Shown in pieces: positions 1 through 5,682 of a stretch of 7,131 nucleotides of DNA. Below the pieces are notes generated by a model. That model was given only the letters and a program-made list of their open reading frames with translations. It had not been told where the DNA came from and searched no databases. A program made the translations under genes and the position numbers. How positions within the stretch are numbered: the stretch's first letter is position 1; each line of letters starts with the position of its first letter. The DNA is from Bacteroidota bacterium. Its GTDB lineage: Bacteria; Bacteroidota; Bacteroidia; Chitinophagales; Chitinophagaceae. The stretch lies in contig VBAU01000077.1 in NCBI GenBank assembly GCA_005883855.1, forward strand, positions 3,449 through 10,579, written 5' to 3'.

Positions 1-1497
1 TCCATTGCTGTTTTACAGCCGGGTGTCCTTCCGTACCTGTATCAGAAATCGGATGAAGCAAAATGGAGTAAAGAAGAACAATGGTTGCCGATTGCCGATT
101 CCGTGATGACGTTCGTCGAAAATGCCATGCTCTATGGATTGTTCCCGGAAGATTATCACTTTAAGAGTATTTCGTTCATAAAAGATAGAATTGGTAGTGA
201 CACCTTAGCGAGAAAGGATGCTGTTCTATGGGCAAAGGCTGATGTGTTGCTTACCGATGCCATGATAGGCATCATTAAAGATGTGAAACTTGGACGCTTA
301 CAAAAAGACAGCCTTACGCTTCGGACTGATTCAGTGCTTTCAAATGAATTTTATGCATTACAGGTACAAAAGATCCTGGAATCAAATTCCGTGGCGACCG
401 TGATCGACTCACTCGAACCAACTCTTAAAGGATATCATGAACTCAAAGCGGGAATAAAAGACTTTTTGGACACTGCGGAATTTAAAGATTACACTTATGT
501 TCCATATCGTGTGTATGATTCTATCGGATATCTGCATGCCTTGCCCAGGAGATTGTTTGAAGAAGGTTTGCTGGATTCCTCATTTGCGTCAAACGACTCT
601 GTGCAAGTTGCCAGGGCGATAAAGAAATACCAACAGAAAAAGAAGCTGAAAGCTGATGGAAAAGCAGGAAATGAAACGATCCGCGCACTCAATTTTACAG
701 ACAAGGATAAATTTTTCCGGATTGCGGTAAGTCTTGACAAATACAAAATGTTGCCAGCTAAAATGCCCAACAAATATTTATGGGTAAACCTGGCTGGGTA
801 TTACATGCAACTGTGGCAGGGCGATTCGGTGGAAATTTATTCTAAAGTGGTCTGTGGCAAACCGCTCACGCGGACGCCTGAACTATCCAGTTCCATTTCG
901 GAAATGATTACGTATCCTCAGTGGAGCGTTCCGCAGAGTATTATTGCAAAAGAATTTTTGCCCGAACTAAAAAAAGATCCTGGTTACCTTGAACAGAAAG
1001 GGTTCAGCCTTTTGAATGAAAAGAACGAGGAGCTGGATCCCTATTTTATCGACTGGTCAAAATATACGAAAGGGATTCCCTACAAGATTATCCAGGGCAG
1101 CGGCGATGAGAATGCGCTCGGAGTAATGAAATTCAATTTTCCCAACAAATACGCCGTGTACCTGCACGATACCAATCAGCGGTATCTCTTTGGTCAATCA
1201 GTTCGGGCATTGAGTCATGGTTGCGTACGTGTACAGGAGTGGGAGAAGCTTAGCAACTTCATCTTGCAAAATGACAGTACATACATTGATTCGTTAGGTC
1301 GCGGTTCATTCACCAAAACGGACTCAGTACAGCAGTGGTTGCTTAGAAAAGAGAAACACTACATACCGGTAAGAGACAGAATTCCGCTGTTCATCAGGTA
1401 TTTTACTTGCGAGGGCAGAGGTGGAAAAATTATTTTCTACGATGACATGTATGGAGAAGATCACAGGTTGAAAGAAAAATATTTTGCGGCGAAATAA
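1..1497 (+). CDS. L,D-transpeptidase, YcbB/LdtD type (5' end outside window)
   Basis: Periplasmic enzyme that makes 3-3 (or lipoprotein-type) cross-links in peptidoglycan by cysteine transpeptidation. The frame is open from base 1, so the gene starts upstream; the TTG at 85 is not a likely start, and 498 residues are visible. Numbering from base 1, residues 1 to about 190 resemble the helical scaffold domain of the YcbB group. Residues about 198-230 (KYQQKKKLKADGKAG) are a PG_binding_1 domain. Residues about 265-420 are the YkuD catalytic domain, with His389 in YLHDT and SHGCVRV carrying the predicted nucleophile Cys408. The WSVPQSI and DPGYLEQKGF stretches and the tail (IRYFTCEG, DDMYGEDHRL) are typical of Gram-negative members of this group. 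All key motifs are intact. The RlpA-like gene follows after 44 nt on the same strand, so co-transcription is likely. The signal peptide or membrane anchor expected in this family would lie outside the window. Confidence 0.92.
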   Translation, partial: SIAVLQPGVLPYLYQKSDEAKWSKEEQWLPIADSVMTFVENAMLYGLFPEDYHFKSISFIKDRIGSDTLARKDAVLWAKADVLLTDAMIGIIKDVKLGRLQKDSLTLRTDSVLSNEFYALQVQKILESNSVATVIDSLEPTLKGYHELKAGIKDFLDTAEFKDYTYVPYRVYDSIGYLHALPRRLFEEGLLDSSFASNDSVQVARAIKKYQQKKKLKADGKAGNETIRALNFTDKDKFFRIAVSLDKYKMLPAKMPNKYLWVNLAGYYMQLWQGDSVEIYSKVVCGKPLTRTPELSSSISEMITYPQWSVPQSIIAKEFLPELKKDPGYLEQKGFSLLNEKNEELDPYFIDWSKYTKGIPYKIIQGSGDENALGVMKFNFPNKYAVYLHDTNQRYLFGQSVRALSHGCVRVQEWEKLSNFILQNDSTYIDSLGRGSFTKTDSVQQWLLRKEKHYIPVRDRIPLFIRYFTCEGRGGKIIFYDDMYGEDHRLKEKYFAAK

Positions 1498-1541
1498 AAA
1501 ACCAGGAAAAATGCCAAACAAAATTTCCAAAAATCCTAATT

Positions 1542-1940
1542 ATGAAAAAACAAATTTTTGTTCACGCGATTGCCTTTATCTTTTTGATTCATCAAACGAT
1601 CGCACAAGGACGCCCGCCGCTGTCAAAGGATGTCGCCAAAGTTCTTTACGGTACGGCAAGTTTTTATTCCAATAAATTTGAAGGAAGACAAACGGCCAAT
1701 GGCGAAATCTTTAGTCAGCAGAAAATGACGGCAGCGTGCAACGTACTGCCATTGGGCACGTGGGTAAAAGTGACAAATTTGAAAAATGGTCGTTCCGTGG
1801 TGGTAAGAATAAATGACCGTCTTCATTATAAAATGAAAAGAGTTGTAGACCTCTCAAAAGTTGCCGCGCGGCAAATTGGACACAAAGATGGACTGGCAAG
1901 AGTAAAGGTAGAAGTCATAGAGAGGAAAAAGACATCCTGA
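1542..1940 (+). CDS. Small secreted RlpA-like double-psi beta-barrel protein
   Basis: A 132-residue exported protein. Residues 1-21 form a signal peptide (Lys-Lys, hydrophobic core FVHAIAFIFLI, likely cleavage after IAQ) with no lipobox, so unlike E. coli RlpA it is not predicted to be a lipoprotein. The rest is one RlpA-type double-psi beta-barrel: GTASFYSNKFEGRQTANGE, LPLGTWVKVTNL, NGRSVVVRINDR, VVDLSKVAA. There is no SPOR domain. RlpA proteins bind or cleave glycan strands at the septum. Asp92 (in NDR) is present, but the position usually held by His in TAAH is Cys66 (TAACN), so lytic activity is uncertain. The start fits the signal peptide; only an A-rich leader precedes it, with no Shine-Dalgarno. 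It lies 44 nt behind the L,D-transpeptidase with no promoter box in the gap, so an operon is likely. Family assignment is secure; the enzymatic role is not. Confidence 0.88.
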   Translation: MKKQIFVHAIAFIFLIHQTIAQGRPPLSKDVAKVLYGTASFYSNKFEGRQTANGEIFSQQKMTAACNVLPLGTWVKVTNLKNGRSVVVRINDRLHYKMKRVVDLSKVAARQIGHKDGLARVKVEVIERKKTS

Positions 1941-1988
1941 GGTGCATAAGAAGGGCATAAAATTTTTTCGGATATTAAACTTAGCCGT

Positions 1989-1996
1989 TATTTTTG
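1989..1996 (+). promoter_or_regulatory. Candidate Bacteroidota -7 promoter box for the OmpA-family gene
   Basis: TATTTTTG matches the Bacteroidota consensus TAnnTTTG. It ends 26 nt before the ATG at 2023, leaving a plausible leader of about 20 nt. No good -33 TTG element is present at the usual spacing; only TTTTTTCGG around 1963-1971 lies at about the right place. It suggests separate transcription of the OmpA-family gene from the RlpA-like gene upstream. Confidence 0.5.
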
Positions 1997-2022
1997 TTCA
2001 AGTTTAAACCTAACAACTCTTT

Positions 2023-2781
2023 ATGAAGAAATTTCTGGCTTCCGTACTGGCAACTTATTGTTTGCTCAGTACCGGCTATAGCCAAACTAAGTTTCCCATC
2101 AGGCAGTCTGCTCTTGGCATAAGTTTTACTCTCACCGATTTTGAAACCGCGCAACGTATACGTTCCACTTCTCTCGCTTCAGTTTCTAATAACGAGGAAG
2201 CAGCCAAGCTTAGAGAAATGTCACCAGGCATCGCAATAAATTATTTCCAGGGTCTGTTGCCCAGGATAGATTTTGCAGCTACATTAAATGGAAGTTTCCT
2301 CGATTATCCATTTCAAAATCGCCCACCAGCTGGAAATAACAATTTTTTGCTGGAAGGCGACGTTTCCGGGCAGTTCAAATTGTTACCAGAAAATTATTGG
2401 GTAATACCTTATGCGACTGCCGGCCTGGGAGCGAGCACCTATAAAGGCTATTTTGGTGCGTTTATCCCATTGGGAGTTGGATTAAGGATTAACCTCTTTG
2501 ATGAGGCAGGATTCAATTTGAATTCACAGTATCGCGTTCCTATTACTCCGGAAACAGCCAACTATCACTTTTATCATAGTATTGGCATCTACGGAATCAT
2601 CAGCCCGAAAAAAGAGGAGCTAAAAATAGTACCGGCAATTCCAGGGGCACCGAAGGATAGTGATGGCGATGGCATCACTGATGATAACGACAAATGTCCT
2701 ACTACACCCGGAGTTGCCAAGTACCAGGGTTGCCCAGTGCCTGATACGGTGATGACCAGTGTCCTACTGTGCCGGGAGTAG
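2023..2781 (+). CDS. OmpA-family outer membrane protein, N-terminal fragment (barrel plus first repeat; frameshifted)
   Basis: The 5' part of a broken OmpA-type gene. Residues 1-21 are a signal peptide (MKKFLASVLATYCLLSTGYS). Residues about 25-200 alternate hydrophobic and polar stretches rich in aromatics and Gly (LPRIDFAATLNGSF, WVIPYATAGLGAS, GAFIPLGVGLRI, YHFYHSIGIYG), as expected of an outer-membrane beta-barrel. A linker then leads into an intact aspartate-rich thrombospondin-3-type repeat (DSDGDGITDDNDKCP) at 2656-2742. Right after the next PDT the frame is lost, the protein ends in an unrelated tail (VMTSVLLCRE), and stops at 2779-2781. The rest continues in another frame (2769-3326). 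Translated as read, this gives a 252-residue barrel with no peptidoglycan-binding domain. The intact gene would encode roughly 440 residues. Start choice: signal peptide plus TAnnTTTG promoter box upstream. Confidence 0.85.
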   Translation: MKKFLASVLATYCLLSTGYSQTKFPIRQSALGISFTLTDFETAQRIRSTSLASVSNNEEAAKLREMSPGIAINYFQGLLPRIDFAATLNGSFLDYPFQNRPPAGNNNFLLEGDVSGQFKLLPENYWVIPYATAGLGASTYKGYFGAFIPLGVGLRINLFDEAGFNLNSQYRVPITPETANYHFYHSIGIYGIISPKKEELKIVPAIPGAPKDSDGDGITDDNDKCPTTPGVAKYQGCPVPDTVMTSVLLCRE

Positions 2782-2975
2782 CCCGCTATAAGGGTTGTCC
2801 TGTACCTGATTCGGATAAAGACGGAATAAATGATGAAGAAGACAAATGCCCTAATGAATATGGAGTGGCACGCTACCAGGGATGTCCTGTTCCCGACACA
2901 GATGGTGATGGTGTAAATGATGAAGAAGATAAATGTCCAACAGAAAAAGGTTTGCCCGAAAATTTTGGGTGCCCT
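2656..2975 (+). repeat. Four thrombospondin-3-type calcium-binding repeats, the second one damaged
   Basis: Tandem units with consensus D-x-D-G-D-G-I/V-x-D-x-x-D-K-C-P, then GVAxYxGCPVP. Unit 1 is 2656-2742 (87 nt, frame 1). Unit 2 is 2743-2807 (only 65 nt). Unit 3 is 2808-2894 (87 nt, frame 3). Unit 4 is 2895-2975 (81 nt, with a divergent GLPENFGCP end). Units 1, 3 and 4 keep all Asp and Cys positions. Unit 2 reads PDT and then, one frame back, DDQCPTVPGVARYKGC, so the Asp-rich loop is gone. The 87 minus 65 difference is 22 nt, which shifts the frame. In intact relatives this segment is a stiff Ca2+-binding linker between barrel and OmpA domain. Confidence 0.85.
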
Positions 2976-3326
2976 CAACTGGAAGATTATAAGTTTGATG
3001 CTCGCAAAGTACAGTTTGTTACCGGCAGCGCCCAACTGACTAAGCCAGCTATGACAGAGTTGGACAAGGGCGCTCAAATCCTCAAAGCCCATCCCGCCAT
3101 AAACATATCAATTGAGGGCCACACTGACAACACAGGCACTGCTGCCGGCAATCAAAAACTTTCGGAGAAGAGAGCTGCTGCAGTGAAAAATTACCTCGTC
3201 AAGAAAGGGATCGGCGCTGATAGAATGGTTACGTCCGGTTATGGACAAACCAAGCCAGTAGGCGATAATAAAAAAAGCACGGGTCGTGCCGCCAACAGAA
3301 GAGTAGAATTCAAAATAGCCAAATAA
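2769..3326 (+). pseudogene. OmpA-family protein, C-terminal fragment (repeats plus OmpA peptidoglycan-binding domain)
   Basis: The 3' part of the broken OmpA-type gene, one frame back from the 5' part. It carries the end of repeat unit 2, units 3 and 4, and a full OmpA_C-like domain: VQFVTGSAQLT, ISIEGHTDNTG, LSEKRAAAVKNYLV, GYGQTKPV, NRRVEFKI. The pair that binds diaminopimelate in OmpA is present, with Asp120 in HTDNTG and Arg135 in LSEKR (numbered from the GTG at 2769). The only nearby start is that GTG, 11 nt inside the overlap with the 5' fragment. Reinitiation there is conceivable, but the product would have no signal peptide and so should not reach the periplasm. The domain has no other stops or odd residues, so the break is recent, repaired in other cells, or a sequence error. 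A strong terminator follows 33 nt after the stop. Confidence 0.85.
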
Positions 3327-3358
3327 AAGTCCCCATCTACTTACTAATCCCAGCAAGG

Positions 3359-3392
3359 AAAGGAGCTCTGTTTTGGAGCTTCTTTTTTTTTT
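3359..3392 (+). terminator. Rho-independent terminator after the OmpA-family gene
   Basis: Stem arms at 3359-3369 and 3375-3385 (core GGAGCTCT pairing with GGAGCTTC, including two G-U pairs, extended by three A-T pairs), loop GTTTT, then T's through 3392. The orientation fits transcripts coming from the envelope block. Between it and the next gene (3393-3540) I see no gene and no convincing promoter. Confidence 0.88.
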
Positions 3393-3540
3393 GCCCGATG
3401 TAAATGAATTTTGACGTGGTTCGAATGTGCCCGATTTTATAAGTCATGATTAGCAGACAGTATTTACTATTTATTGTATCTTGATCATGGGATGCGTGAA
3501 TGCAAATGACGATTTGATCGCTCTATAATCCCAGAATTTT

Positions 3541-4020
3541 ATGCGAAAAACATTTGGTGCCGTTAAAACAATTATAGGCGTAATAGCGGTGCTTGTATTT
3601 ATCTCTGGCATTGTTCTCACCGTTATTGGAATTTATGATTTTGTGATTGTATTCGCGCATTTAGGACCAGGCGATCAGGCAAATATTGGACGGTTAATGG
3701 CTATTGGTCTTCTTCATTCCGTGGATATGTTCCTCGTTGCGATAGTATTTTTTGTTCTGGCGATTGGAATGCTGATACTATTTACTAATCCCGAAACTGA
3801 TATGCCGAAACTCCCGGCGTGGCTTCATGTAAAAAACTTTATGGAACTTAAAGCGATCCTCTGGGAGGCCATATTGACGACTTTGGTGGTAGCCTATCTG
3901 GCTAAACTTGCTGAAGGCGAAATTGAAGGGAAACAGATGACTATCGAAGATCTGCTGATACCTGGAGGCGTTCTGCTCATTTCTGTAAGTTTGTTTTTTC
4001 TTAAGAAAGCGGAAAAGTAA
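3541..4020 (+). CDS. YqhA-like (UPF0114 family) inner-membrane protein
   Basis: A 159-residue integral membrane protein with four predicted transmembrane segments: about 8-35 (IIGVIAVLVFISGIVLTVIG), 57-83 (LLHSVDMFLVAIVFFVLAIG), 104-122 (ILWEAILTTLVVAYLA) and 134-155 (LLIPGGVLLISVSLFFL). The SVDMFLV motif in the second segment, the central cytosolic loop and the LKAILWEAI stretch match the arrangement of E. coli YqhA, as does the length (about 160 residues). The function of the family is not established. ATG 3541 begins the protein with a short basic N-terminus (MRKTF); no Shine-Dalgarno is present. It is a single gene, separated from the OmpA block by the terminator and convergent with the methionine sulfoxide reductase gene. 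Family call by recognition only. Confidence 0.75.
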   Translation: MRKTFGAVKTIIGVIAVLVFISGIVLTVIGIYDFVIVFAHLGPGDQANIGRLMAIGLLHSVDMFLVAIVFFVLAIGMLILFTNPETDMPKLPAWLHVKNFMELKAILWEAILTTLVVAYLAKLAEGEIEGKQMTIEDLLIPGGVLLISVSLFFLKKAEK

Positions 4021-4145
4021 TTCGATCCCATATTGAGGAACACGATTGGTCTGTGAGACAAAAAGCTAACGATTCGCCGAAGTTATTCTCCTCGAGTTGA
4101 ACCAATTCTAAAACACGGCGCCTTCTCTGAAAGACTACCACTAAC
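4021..4145. other. Convergent intergenic region, nothing recognised
   Basis: 125 nt between the stop codons of the YqhA-like gene (+) and the methionine sulfoxide reductase gene (-). I see no ORF, RNA gene or strong hairpin with a T-run. ATTGGT near 4046 and ACCAAT near 4100 could pair, but they are too short and too far apart to be called a terminator. Confidence 0.5.
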
Positions 4146-4649
4146 TCAAAATTGAATCAAGTCAACAATTTTTTCCAAATAGAATTTATCGGTTTCGTCA
4201 AAATGATTTATCTCTTCGCTGTCTGAGTCGAGGACGGCGATCACTTGGCCATTGCGTATCACCGGAACAACAATTTCAGATTTTGAGAGAGTACTGCACG
4301 CAATGTGTCCAGGAAATTTTTCAACGTCAGGTACAACAATCGTGGCTGCTTGCTGCCAACATGTGCCGCAAACACCCTTGCCTCTTTTTATTCTCGTGCA
4401 CGCCACTGGCCCCTGGAAAGGCGCAAGCACCAGCTCATCATTCGCGCCCGGCGAAGCTTCCGCGAAGGCGGGTTTCACAACATAAAAGCCCACCCACAAC
4501 CAGTCAAATTGTTCTTTTAATGATGCGCAAACATTGGCAAGGTTTGCAATCAGATCAGGTTCTCCCTCCAGCAATCCAATAATCTGCGGAATCAGTGATT
4601 CATATTGCTCGGTCTTGGTTCCGGAAATTATGTTCAGGTCTTCTGCCAT
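4146..4649 (-). CDS. msrC: Free methionine-(R)-sulfoxide reductase (GAF-domain fRMsr / MsrC)
   Basis: Cytosolic GAF-fold enzyme that reduces free L-methionine-(R)-sulfoxide with thioredoxin-supplied electrons. The start is set at 4649 (MAEDLNI), giving 167 residues, because the family usually begins about here and a TAnnTTTG box sits just upstream; the in-frame ATG at 4676 would place that box inside the gene. The three family cysteines are present: Cys84 in GPVACTRI, Cys94 in GKGVCGT and Cys118 in PGHIAC, along with WVGFY, LVLAPFQGPVAC, SEIVVPV and VLDSDS. The chemistry should be intact. An extra Cys97 follows GVCGT. Odd feature: about ten extra residues (PAFAEASPGA) between GFYVVK and NDELVLAPF, where relatives have a tight turn; the coding DNA is far more GC-rich than its surroundings. 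It lies downstream of kdsA on the same strand with a 106-nt gap. Confidence 0.9.
   Translation of the reverse strand: MAEDLNIISGTKTEQYESLIPQIIGLLEGEPDLIANLANVCASLKEQFDWLWVGFYVVKPAFAEASPGANDELVLAPFQGPVACTRIKRGKGVCGTCWQQAATIVVPDVEKFPGHIACSTLSKSEIVVPVIRNGQVIAVLDSDSEEINHFDETDKFYLEKIVDLIQF
4440..4472 (-). repeat. GC-rich palindromic insertion inside the methionine sulfoxide reductase gene
   Basis: On the minus strand the codons for PAFAEASPGAN interrupt the family alignment between the GFY strand and the ELVL strand. The first 30 nt contain 24 G/C. They hold nested palindromes: GAAGCTTC, CTTC-GCG-GAAG, and outer CCCG/CGGG arms. The insertion keeps the reading frame. It has the look of a small dispersed in-frame palindromic element, but a second copy is not present in this window, so that is inference. 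Confidence 0.55.
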
Positions 4650-4653
4650 AAAG

Positions 4654-4661
4654 CAAAGATA
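4654..4661 (-). promoter_or_regulatory. Candidate -7 promoter box of the methionine sulfoxide reductase gene
   Basis: On the minus strand, TATCTTTG matches TAnnTTTG and ends 4 nt (CTTT) before the ATG at 4649. Transcription would start at or next to the start codon. The nearest TTTG upstream (4693-4690) is 28 nt away, too far for a normal -33 element, so only the -7 box is supported. Confidence 0.5.
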
Positions 4662-4699
4662 ATATCGAGGCATCATGAATAATCTCTGTCAAACGTGAC

Positions 4700-4743
4700 A
4701 CGTGAAATGTGAAAACAAGGCAGTCCTCTTTCATTTTTCACGT
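4700..4743. repeat. Imperfect inverted repeat between kdsA and the methionine sulfoxide reductase gene
   Basis: ACGTGAAATGTGAAA (4700-4714) and TTTCATTTTTCACGT (4729-4743) are complementary at 13 of 15 positions around a 14-nt loop. The hairpin lies just past the kdsA stop and may end or protect kdsA mRNA. It has no clean T-run on the minus strand, so a standard intrinsic terminator is not shown. Confidence 0.5.
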
Positions 4744-4755
4744 TTTCCTTTTCAC

Positions 4756-5577
4756 CTAAATGACCGCTTTTCGAATTCTTACCAGTTGTTGAAGCAAATC
4801 TTTCAGCAGGTCAAGTCTTAGCATGTTTGCTCCATCGCTTTTTGCAACGGCGGGATTGGGATGCGTTTCAATAAACAATCCATCGGCTCCTGCAGCCACT
4901 GCAGATTTTGCGATGGTTCCGATCATTTGCGGATTGCCACCGGTGACGCCGCTCGTTTGATTCGGTTGTTGAAGGGAGTGGGTGCAGTCCATCACGACCG
5001 GTACTCCGTGTGCTTGCATGAGCGGAATATTTCGATAATCAACAACGAGGTCCTGGTAACCAAAAGTCGTTCCCCTTTCGGTCAGGATGATTTTATCATT
5101 GCCGGCATTTCGAATTTTATCAACAGCAAACCTCATCGCTTCCCCGTTGAGAAACTGCCCCTTTTTTACGTTAACGATTCTTCCGGTTTGTGCTGCTGCT
5201 ACCAACAGATCACTTTGTCGGCAGAGGAAGGCAGGGATTTGCAAAATATCAACATAGTTGGCGGCGATATCGGCTTCATCATGGGCATGAATATCAGAAG
5301 TGGTTGGAAGCTGAAATTTCAAACCGGCTTTATTTACAATTTCAAGGGCAGCTGAATCACCGATGCCTGTGAACGATGATCCACTTGTTCGATTTGCCTT
5401 GCGATATGACGCTTTGAAAACATAAGGAATACCTAGCTCCTTGCAAATGAGGGAAACTTTTTCCGCTACTTCCATGACCAACTCTTCCGTTTCCACTACA
5501 CACGGTCCCGCGATGAGAAAGAAATTTTTTTCGTCGTAGGATTGATTAGCAAAAAGATCCCCCAAGAATTTTTCCAT
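4756..5577 (-). CDS. kdsA: 3-deoxy-8-phosphooctulonate synthase (KdsA), metal-dependent type
   Basis: Cytosolic enzyme condensing phosphoenolpyruvate with D-arabinose 5-phosphate to Kdo-8-phosphate, the committed step to the Kdo of LPS. It has 273 residues, close to the family's usual 270-285. Motifs in order: FFLIAGPCVVE, YVFKASYRKANRTS, DIHAHDEA, LQIPAFLCRQSDLL, VNVKKGQFLNGEAM, TERGTTFGYQDLVVD, VVMDCTHSLQ, GLFIETHPNPAVAKSDG. Cys26 in AGPC, the His of CTHS, the Glu of FIETHP and the Asp of KSDG occupy the metal-ligand positions of the metal-dependent class (Aquifex type); E. coli has Asn at the Cys position. The start is set at ATG 5577 (MEKFLGDL) because the open frame upstream to 5724 only translates repetitive spacer DNA and overlaps the divergent gene. 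Divergent from the threonine dehydrogenase gene with a 105-bp spacer. Confidence 0.96.
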   Translation of the reverse strand: MEKFLGDLFANQSYDEKNFFLIAGPCVVETEELVMEVAEKVSLICKELGIPYVFKASYRKANRTSGSSFTGIGDSAALEIVNKAGLKFQLPTTSDIHAHDEADIAANYVDILQIPAFLCRQSDLLVAAAQTGRIVNVKKGQFLNGEAMRFAVDKIRNAGNDKIILTERGTTFGYQDLVVDYRNIPLMQAHGVPVVMDCTHSLQQPNQTSGVTGGNPQMIGTIAKSAVAAGADGLFIETHPNPAVAKSDGANMLRLDLLKDLLQQLVRIRKAVI

Positions 5578-5581
5578 CGCG

Positions 5582-5589
5582 CAAAGGTA
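5582..5589 (-). promoter_or_regulatory. Candidate -7 promoter box of kdsA
   Basis: On the minus strand, TACCTTTG fits TAnnTTTG and ends 4 nt before the kdsA ATG at 5577, the same spacing as at the methionine sulfoxide reductase gene. A TTG at 5604-5602 is only 12 nt upstream, which is short for a -33 element. A leaderless or nearly leaderless transcript is predicted. Confidence 0.5.
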
Positions 5590-5591
5590 TT

Positions 5592-5658
5592 GAATGTCGA
5601 ACAAGGAATATCGAATGTCGATTTGTTCATCATTCATCATTCCTTGTTCATTATTCCT
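5592..5658. repeat. Short direct and inverted repeats in the kdsA / threonine dehydrogenase spacer
   Basis: GAATGTCGA occurs at 5592-5600 and again at 5613-5621 (21-nt period). GAACAAGGAAT (5599-5609) and ATTCCTTGTTC (5639-5649) form a perfect 11-nt inverted repeat with a 29-nt loop. TTGTTCATCATTCATCATTCC (5624-5644) is partly repeated as TTGTTCATTATTCC (5645-5658). The repeats keep both strands free of stops, which explains the long false N-terminal extensions of both flanking genes. Confidence 0.65.
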
Positions 5659-5682
5659 TTCATATATTGCGCCATATTTTTT

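Noticed and set aside
2743..2781. Programmed -1 frameshift joining the two OmpA fragments
   Set aside because: No slippery heptamer is present in the overlap, and even after a -1 shift the repeat lacks its Asp-rich loop, so a deletion explains the data better.
2589..3092. 167-codon minus-strand open frame across the OmpA repeats
   Set aside because: It is a shadow of the repetitive Asp-rich coding sequence, with low-complexity translation and no start context.
3524..3529. TATAAT as a -10 box for the YqhA-like gene
   Set aside because: Bacteroidota primary promoters use TAnnTTTG rather than TATAAT, there is no -35 partner at proper spacing, and it lies only 11 nt before the ATG.
4861..5355. 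164-codon open frame on the + strand inside kdsA
   Set aside because: It is the antisense shadow of a well-conserved gene and shows no recognisable domain.
5542..5682. Extended N-terminus of the threonine dehydrogenase starting at 5542
   Set aside because: The stretch overlaps the kdsA start and translates the repeats; the Rossmann fold begins right after ATG 5683.
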